DNA of 24,601 nt from NCBI GenBank assembly GCA_020650975.1, contig JAIPMN010003049.1:1-24601 (forward strand). Direction: 5' to 3'. A program made the position numbers and the translations under genes. The notes beneath the pieces were generated by a model that saw nothing but the letters and a program-made list of their open reading frames with translations, made no database searches and was not told the DNA's origin. The first letter of the stretch is position 1. Every line of letters begins with the position of its first letter. The stretch is from Apostichopus californicus. Its lineage: Eukaryota; Echinodermata; Holothuroidea; Aspidochirotida; Stichopodidae. This document shows positions 11,648 through 19,800 of this stretch, in pieces.

Positions 11648-12248
11648 GTGAGATCCGTAACCGACGAAGTGGTTAGGCTATTTACTATACACTTAACTAT
11701 GGTAGGATATTAATTTTTCCTTTTTTTTTTTGAAATTCTAGAAAATACTTTCTTTTCCCCCCGCTTAACATCAGATGTGGTCTTATGTTTTATTCATAAA
11801 TGGGTGTACTAGAGCCTTGTTTACATGACATTAGTTGCATTTAGCACGATATGCCAGTTTCGCGTGAATTTTTCGAAAGTATTTTGCTCGATCTTTCGTA
11901 AAATTTGAAAGGTGTACCAACTTACTTTTCGTACACAATTGGTAATTTCTCTGCTGATTTTCAGAGTTTTGTTCTCTATACAGTGAATGTTGTAAAGGAC
12001 GGGTTTTTACGAAGTTCAAAAGTCAGTAAATGAGTTGATAAACTTTATTTCTTTTCAACTTTCTTAACCATGGAATGCTAGAATAACATTTACACATTAA
12101 ACGGAGAAAGGATAATCGCATTTTTTTCCACATTTATTTCAAATTTGTTTCACAAGAAATTATCGTCATTTGTTCAATCCTCAAAAAATATCGTCTTGTA
12201 AAAAAATTATCGCGATAATAATAATTTTCGATATATCGCCCAACCCTA

Positions 12249-12490
12249 ATATTCATTACACAAATGTAACCTATATACTTGTATCGTCATTTCTGAAGAG
12301 GTCGAAGTTTAAATTTGGCAAACACGTACAGGTCTGTGAGACATTCAAAGGTAGATGTTTTCTGTCTTCCTGTAATAGTAATTGTCACTATGTCTCCTCC
12401 AACGGGATATTTGTTTAAGCCATTCGTTAGGATTTGTCATCACATGTCTAACCTTAATTAGGACCCCAAGTGCTGCTGATGTCATCATCA
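12249..12490. repeat. Intronic or flanking block with a related copy at 20440-20530
   Basis: The part at about 12345-12445 (containing TAGATGTTTTCTG, CTTCCTG.AATAGTAATT, TTTAAGCC and GTTAGGATTTGT) reappears at about 20440-20525 in the last intron of the SRCR gene with moderate divergence. No exon is seen here. Confidence 0.7.
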
Positions 12491-13412
12491 GGTGTACCTT
12501 CAAGAGTAACATCCAGATGCTGTATCCTTTCCTTCATAATGTGTACAGTACCTTCAAGGTAACATCTAGATGCTGTATCCTTTCCTTCATTAAGTGTACA
12601 GTACCTTCAAGATAACATCCAGATGCTGTATCCTTTCCTTCATAATGTGTACAGTCCCTTCAAGGTAACATCCAGTGTATCCTTTCCTTCATTAAGTGTA
12701 CAGTACCTTCAAGGTAACATCCAGATGCTGTATCCTTTCCTTCATACTGTGTACAGTACCTTCAAGGTAACATCCAGATGCTGTATCCTTTCCTTCATAC
12801 TGTGTACAGTACCTTCAAGGTAACATCCAGATGCTGTATCCTTTCCTTCATAATGTGTACAGTCCCTTCAAGGTAACATCCAGTGTATCCTTTCCTTCAT
12901 TAAGTGTACAGTACCTTCAAGGTAACATCCAGATGCTGTATCCTTTCCTTCATACTGTGTACAGTACCTTCAAGGTAACATCCAGATGCTGTATCCTTTC
13001 CTTCATAATGTGTACAGTACCTTCAAGGTAACATCCAGATGCTGTAACCTTTCCTTCATAATGTGTACAGTACCTTCAAGGTAACACCCAGATGCTGTAT
13101 CCTTTCCTTCAGTATGTTTACAGTACCTTCAGGGTAACATCCAGATGCTGTATCCTTTCCTTCATAATGTGTACAGTACCTTCAAGGTAACATCCAGATG
13201 CTGTATCCTTTCCTTCATAATGTGTACAGTACCTTCAAGGTAACATCCAGATGCTGTATCCTTTCCTTCATTATGTGTACAGTACCTTCAGGGTAACATC
13301 CAGATGCTGTATCCTTTCCTTCATAATGTGTACAGTACCTTCAAGATAACATCCAGATGCTGTATCCTTTCCTTCATTAAGTGTACAGTACCTTCAAGGT
13401 AACATCCAGATG
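12491..13412. repeat. 53-bp minisatellite, about 17 copies
   Basis: Consensus unit begins AACATCCAGATGCTGTATCC and continues with TTTCCTTCATAATGTGTACA and GTACCTTCAAGGT. Successive CCAGATG motifs at 13141, 13194 and 13247 give the 53-bp period. A shorter variant unit lacking ATGC occurs twice, and the block at 12623-12830 is nearly repeated at 12831-13038, so there is a 208-bp higher-order repeat of four units. It ends about 150 bp before the first SRCR exon. Open frames across it are by-products of the repetition. Confidence 0.95.
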
Positions 13413-13563
13413 TTATGTACTATTAAAACTAAAGATAAGAAAATAATAAATTGTTAGGCAATGATTGAGTTGTATTGTAATACTAAAGAACTCACAAAAT
13501 TATCATGTCTATTTGTATAAATGTCAAATTAGTCAATAAAAGATTCATAAATTTCTCTTACAG

Positions 13564-13899
13564 CCATTCCATTGTTTGATGACGTACGTCTAGTCAATGG
13601 TTTTACTTCAAGAGAAGGAAGGGTGGAGATATTTTACAATTACCAATGGGGAACAATCTGTGATGAGAGCTTTGGATGGGATGCAGCTAACGTTCTCTGC
13701 CTCCAGTTAGGCTACGATGGAGTATCGACTTATGATTTCAATGCCTATTATGGCCAAGGACATGGACCCATCCTGGGGAGTTTAAGTTGCTATGGTTACG
13801 AGAGTGACTGGAAAGATTGCATCCCTGAAGACTGGAACACAACTAGTTGTACTCATAGTGATGATGTGGGTGTGCAGTGTACATACGACACTTGGCCGG
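13564..13899 (+). CDS. SRCR domain exon 1 of the receptor
   Basis: 336 bp, phase 1 at both ends; acceptor TTCTCTTACAG, donor GTAAGT at 13900. The product opens VRLVNG, has GRVEIFYNYQWGTICDE and ends HSDDVGVQC. Six cysteines match the C2, C3, C5, C6, C7 and C8 positions; C1 and C4 of eight-Cys (group B) domains are absent, giving the group A cysteine set although a single exon encodes the domain. The metal-binding acidic set is partly altered (CDE instead of CDD, SDDVG instead of SEDVG). An N-glycosylation sequon NTT precedes the seventh-position cysteine. The usual GPIWLDDV stretch reads GPILGSLS. It is most like the third domain near its end (DW[ND]TT.CTHS[DE]DVG). Confidence 0.9.
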
Positions 13900-16800
13900 G
13901 TAAGTACCAGAGCTTCAGTGTAGATTGCAGTACTCATAATTTTATTAAATATCAAGTGTGAATCATAAGAATGGAGTTAGTTCAAGGAAATATCATAAAG
14001 TTTGATTTATTGCTGATTTTGTATTTGTTATTGACCTTGGAAAAAACATACAAAGTTGATAACGAGATGCAATCAGGTTTCCTGCCAGACCATTGTAAAA
14101 CTACGATGAAGAACATACAGGACAATGTGTCAATGAAGTCATCTAGGACCCTTTGTGAGACCCTCATGTACAACAGTATATAATTATAACAAAGAAATGG
14201 ACAATTTTTTCTTCTTAGCTTAAAACAAAAAAAAAGATTCCACAATTTCAGTCCAAAACCTCATCTCTATTTGTAGTCCCTAAATGCATGGATTTATGGG
14301 TTGATTGAATGTAACTAACTTTGAACGGCTAAGCCTTCCCTTACTCAAGGGAAGTAGTTCTTTAAACATGATGTTACTGTTCCAAAGAAAGATAATCTTC
14401 ACACACAGATAAGACTCATAGGCAGGAAATCAGTGACACTGGTTTGTTTTACTTCAATGATTATCAAGATGAGAGGCTGCACAATTTGTGTCCATTTCTG
14501 CATGGAGGTAAAACAGATGATTTCTGTAAGGGGCATTTCATGTCTTGAAAAATCCTGAGCTCACACTACCTGATTCCATTGACAAACTCTTTAAAGACCT
14601 GTATATATATAGTAGACACTATAAGAAAATGATTTTCTTAGCCTTCCTTTGAAATTTAATGACATTGTTGAAACACTTCTGATTTGCATTCCATCCAATT
14701 GCTCTTTAATATCTACAGGAAGAGTATTGGCAACGGTCCGTCTGGTTAATGGGTCAGCTGCGAATGAAGGAAGGGTAGAGGTTTATTACCTTGACGAATG
14801 GGGCACTGTTTGCGAAAACAGTTTTGATCCTAATGATGGGGAGGTTATTTGCCGCCAGCTTGGTTACCAGAAACATGCAGAGATTTTACATGGGGCCTAC
14901 TTTGGTAAAGGAAAAGGGCCTATTATGGCTTCCATTAATTGCTTGGGCTTTGCAAGTGAGCATGGATGGGAAGATTGCCTGTACATGGGCTGGTACACAT
15001 CTATATGTGATCACACTGAAGACGTTGGATTGAGGTGTCTGGGAGAGACAAGTGAGTAACTCAACAACCATACCATTACATTCTTGATTCTTGATTAATG
15101 AACATCCTCATAAGCAAACTTGCTGTCCCGGATATGTAACTTAACCCTGGTCATTGGTAACTTGTCACGCCTACACACCAAAGTGTGCACAATTCAAACA
15201 ATCTCTCCTGGGGCACCAAAGTGCACCACAGCCCAGTGTCCCCTGGGGGACTTCCCATAGGGTGCAGCAACAAACCGGCGCACGCAACTATATTTACAAG
15301 TCACCTAGCAAGTCCCCATTTATACACCTGGGTGAAGAGAGGCAATGGAGATAAAGTGCCTTGCCCAAGGACACAACGCAGTGATCTGGCCAGGGCTCGA
15401 ACCTGTAATCCTTAGATCACAAGTCCACTGCCTTAACCACTTGACCACAACGCCCTCTCCGGTACATGCTGGTAGCTGTGTATGTGTCCTATCAAAGTAC
15501 TTGGGTATGTACATCAACTTACACATATCAATTAGATCACATAAAATCTATGAGGCAACACATTAATGTAATATCAGAGAAATCTAATAGGATGATCTGA
15601 AAGTTGTGTAAAATATATAATGGATGGATGCACTTTAAAGTTCTCATTCTAATTAAACATGCAAGACTACTGCAGTGAAGCACATTGTGTGAGCATAGAC
15701 TACTGCCGTGAAGCACATTGTGTGAGCATAGATTCGACTGCTGCAGTGTAGCACATTGTGTGAGCATAGACTACTGCAGTGTAGCACATTGTGTGAGCAT
15801 AGACTTCTCCAATGCAGCACATTGTGTGAGCATAGACTACTGCAGTGTAGCACATTGTGTGAGCATATACTACTGCAGTGTAGCACATTGTGTAAGCAAA
15901 GACTAAGTGCAGTGTAGCACATTGTGTGAGCATAGTCTACTGCAGTGGAGCACATTGTGAGCATAGACTTCTGCGGTGTAGCACATTGTGTGAGCATAGA
16001 CTGCTGCAGTGTAGCACATTGTGAGCATAGACTACTGCAGTGTAGCACATTGTGTGAGCATAGACTGCTGCAGTGGAGCACATTGTGAGCATAAACTACT
16101 GCGGTGTAGCAGATTGTGTAAGCATAGAGCTGCTGCAGTGTAGCACATTGTGTGAGCATAGACTACTGCAGTGGGGCACATTGTGAGCATAGACCAATTG
16201 TAGCACATTGTGTGAGCATAGACTGCTGCAGTGTAGCACACTGTGAGCATAGACTACTGCAGTGTAGCACATTGTGTGAGCAGTCCTGTTCCAGTGTGGC
16301 ACATTGTGAGCATATACTACTGCAGTGTAGCACATTGTGTGAGCTAGACTACTGCAGTGTAGCACATTATGTGAGCATAGACTACTGCGATGTAGCACAT
16401 TGTGTGAGCATAGACTGCAGCAGTGTACCACATTGTGTGAGCATAGACTGCTGCAGTGTAGCACATTGTGAACATAGACTACTGCACGTGTAGCACATTG
16501 TGTGAGCATAGACTATTGCAGTGTACAGTAGCACAATATTGTGTGAGCATAGACTACTTCAGTGTAGCACATTGTGAGCATCTATAGACTACTGCAGTGT
16601 ATCACATTGTGTGAGCAAAGACTGCTGCAGTGTAGCACATTGTGAGCATAGACTGCTGCAGTGTAGCACATTGTGAGTATCTATACTGCGGTGTAGCACA
16701 TTGTGTGAGCATAGACTGCTACAGTGTAGCACATTGTGTGAGCATAGAATACTGCAGTGAAGCACATTGTGTGAGCATAGACTGCTGCAGTGGAGCACAT

Positions 16801-19800
16801 TGCGAGCATAGACTACTGCAGTGTAGCACATTGTGTGAGCATAGACTACTACAGTGTAGAACATTGTGTGAGCATAGACTACTGCAGTGAAGCACATTGT
16901 GAGCATAGACTACTGCGGTGTAACACATTGTGTGAGCATAGACTGCTGCAGTGTAGCACATTGTGAAAATAGACTACTACAGTGTAGCACATTGTGTGAG
17001 CATAGACTACTGCAGTGTAGCACAATATTGTGTGAGCATAGACTGCTGCAGTGTAGCACACTGTGAGCATAGACTACTGCAGTGTAGTACATTGTGTGAG
17101 CATAGACTGTTGCAGTGTAGCACATTGTGAGCTTAGACTACTGTAATGTAGCACATTGTGTGAGCATAGACTACTGCAATGTAGCACATAATGTGAGCAT
17201 AGACTACTGCAGTGTAGCACATTGTGTTAGCATAGACTACTGCAGTGTAGCACATTGTGTGAGCATAGACTGCTGCAGTGTGGCACACTGTGAGCATAGA
17301 CTACTGCAGTGTAGCACATTGTGTGAGCATAGACTGTTCCAGTGTGGCACATTGTGAGCATATACTACTGCAGTGTAGCACATTGTGTGAGCATAGACTA
17401 CTGCAGTGTAGTACATTATGTGAGCATAGACTACTGCAGTGTAGCACATTGTGTGAGCATAGACTGCTGCAGTGTAGCACACTGTGAGCATAGACAACTG
17501 CAGTGTAGCACATTTTGTGAGCATAGACTACTGCAGTGTAGCACATTGTGTGAGCATAGACTGCTGCAGTGTAGCACATTGTGTGAGCATAGACTGCTGC
17601 AGTGTAGCACATTGTGAGCATAGACTACTGCGGTGTAACACATTGTGTGAGCATAGACTGCTGCAGTGTAGCACATTGTGAGCATAGACTGCTGCAGTGT
17701 AGCACATTGTGAGCATAGTCTACTGCAGTGGAGCACATTGTGTGAGCATAGACTACTGCAGTGTAGCACATTGTGTGAGCATAGACTGCTGCAGTGTAGC
17801 ACATTGTGAGCATAGACTACTGCGGTGTAACACATTGTGTGAGCATAGACTGCTGCAGTGTAGCACATTGTGAGCATAGACTGCTGCAGTGTAGCACATT
17901 GTGAGCATATAGTCTACTGCAGTGGAGCACATTGTGTGAGCATAGACTACTGCAGTGTAGCACATTGTGTGAGCATAGACTGCTGCAGTGTAGCACATTG
18001 TGAGCATAGACTACTGCAGTGCAGCACATTGTGTGAGCAGAAACCAAGTGGAACATGTGTTCTTTCTTGTGTCATTGACACCTTTGCCAAATCGGATGGA
18101 AAGTATTGGTTAGTAAATCTGTTTCATATCTATTACTTAGCCATGTTTCCTTCTTTTTACTAAGTTTTTTTTTTATTATTTTGATTTCCCATGAAATGAG
18201 AAAAGTGAAAACCCTGATCCTTTTATGCTTATCTTTGACAATTTTTGGGATACATAAAAACACACATTATTCATCCACAGTGCTTTCACATCCTTCCCTT
18301 CATTTGATATTATTTCCATCCAACTTTAACAAGCAAACTTACAGAACTTTCATCATTTGTTGCTGCTACAGCTGTTGCCCCTGTAATGACCAACGTTCGG
18401 CTTGTCGACGGGTATGCTCATTCCATGGGAAGGCTAGAAGTCTATTATAATGAAGAGTGGGGAACGGTTTGTGATGACACGTTTGTATCTTCAGATGGTG
18501 ATGTTATTTGCCGTCAACTTGGCTACACTGGAGTTGACCAGGTCTATGATAATGCATACTTTGGTAAAGGAGTTGGGCCTATTATGGCAGGTATTAACTG
18601 CTATGGATTTTCTTATGAGCAGCAGTGGACGGATTGCAACATTGACGATTGGGACACGACTAGATGCACACACAGCGAAGACGTTGGACTGAGCTGTATG
18701 GAAACAACTGGTAAGTTGCTTCAGCAAGCACAATTATCTACATCACCAGTAATCACTATGCTTAATGTTAGCGATAAAAACTCTTGACTCCGAAAAAACA
18801 AAACAAACGAAACAAAAACGCACGTCTGCGAGAAATGTGAAATGATCTCTTGACCCTTGTATTGAACGCACTGTTCACTGATATCAATTTGACGGTGACG
18901 GGTGACAATAATAATGATGGTGTAACGTAAAACTTGGTATAACATACGTAGTGTAGTAATGTATGGTGAGGTAGTGGTGGTGGTGGTTCAATCTATACAG
19001 AAAATAGGCAAAATTGTATCTTTAATTTCTACATCAAACATGGTTCATAATTACTCAAACAGCAAAAGAAATAATACACATGGGAATGAATATGTCTTAA
19101 CCTAGATACTACAGGTTCGAAGTGAGTAGACAGTTAAAATTCCAGAATATTTCACGAGGAATCTGACGCTTAATATACGGAATTATGTTATTCAGTAACT
19201 TATAGACACATATTAAAACCAATGATGACGGAGATATATGACTGTGTAAAATCTAACATAATCTCGGCGAATATGGCTTATCGAACACTAAATTCAAATA
19301 TAGGTTTCCCTTAAACATTAATGCAACTGTTCTTACATTTAATACATGCAATATTTAATGTTAAAAGGTAAAACTGTGGGCATAAAAAATGCGATTTCGA
19401 AATCGACGATTTAAATGACGTGTGAGGAATGCCGGAAGCCGTAGCCCAGGAACAAATTATAACTGAACATGGAAGACGCCCTCAATATTAAAAGTATATA
19501 TGTTACTATTCCGAGTTTACACGTCATGTTTCTCTTAATACATAGGCTAGTATCATCATTTGCCTAATCATCAAATCAAATCAAAAGTGATCTGTTTTTT
19601 CTGAAGAGAAAACAGAGGGCAAGTATATAATCTTCATCATAGTGTGTTCGATCACAGGAAATGTCAGAAATGGCAATATGTCAATGAAGTCATCTAGGAC
19701 CCATTGTGAGACCCTCATGTACAGTACAACAGTATATAATTATAACAAAGAAATGGACAATTGTATTCTTCTAAGCTTAATACAGAAAAAAAAATCCACG

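Larger units (their letters stand above)
10544..12248. mobile_element. 1.7-kb DNA-transposon-like element with 16-bp terminal inverted repeats
   Basis: TAGGGTTGGGCGATAT at 10544-10559 is the exact inverse of the sequence at 12233-12248. Both ends also share an inner ATTATCGCGATA motif. Such TAGGGYTGGGCGATAT termini are common on non-autonomous DNA transposons of animals. No 8-bp target duplication is evident (left flank TTAGTTAG, right flank ATATTCAT), but a TA duplication is possible. No transposase frame is visible. It contains a 38-bp palindrome and a short GC- and CpG-rich patch (about 10636-10815) quite unlike the surrounding AT-rich DNA. It may be composite. Confidence 0.75.

Noticed and set aside
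12382..13031. Repeated frames (MLYPFLHNVYS...) that might look like a repeat protein
   Set aside because: They are translations of the 53-bp minisatellite; 53 is not a multiple of three and the frames have no start or splice context.
8263..13899. Joining the tetraspanin-like exon directly to SRCR exon 1 as a chimeric receptor
   Set aside because: Phase 0 donor and phase 1 acceptor give a frameshift that stops at a TAG within about ten codons.
15386..15459. tRNA-Ser gene on the minus strand
   Set aside because: The A and B boxes are present but the cloverleaf is degenerate and it continues into a SINE body shared with 7185-7846.
15664..18039. CRISPR-like regular repeat array
   Set aside because: Units abut directly with no unique spacers, the host is a eukaryote, and no cas genes are present.
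15653..18163. Many long open frames on both strands (up to 168 codons), Cys/His/Ser-rich
   Set aside because: They are translations of the 33/31-bp satellite; 33 is a multiple of three so frames stay open automatically, and they shift at each 31-bp unit.
18196..18282. Signal-peptide-like frame beginning MRKVKTLILLCLSLTIFG just upstream of SRCR exon 3
   Set aside because: It is out of frame with the SRCR3 exon, and the only nearby GT (18280) is a poor donor and gives phase 0 rather than the required phase 1. Probably chance.
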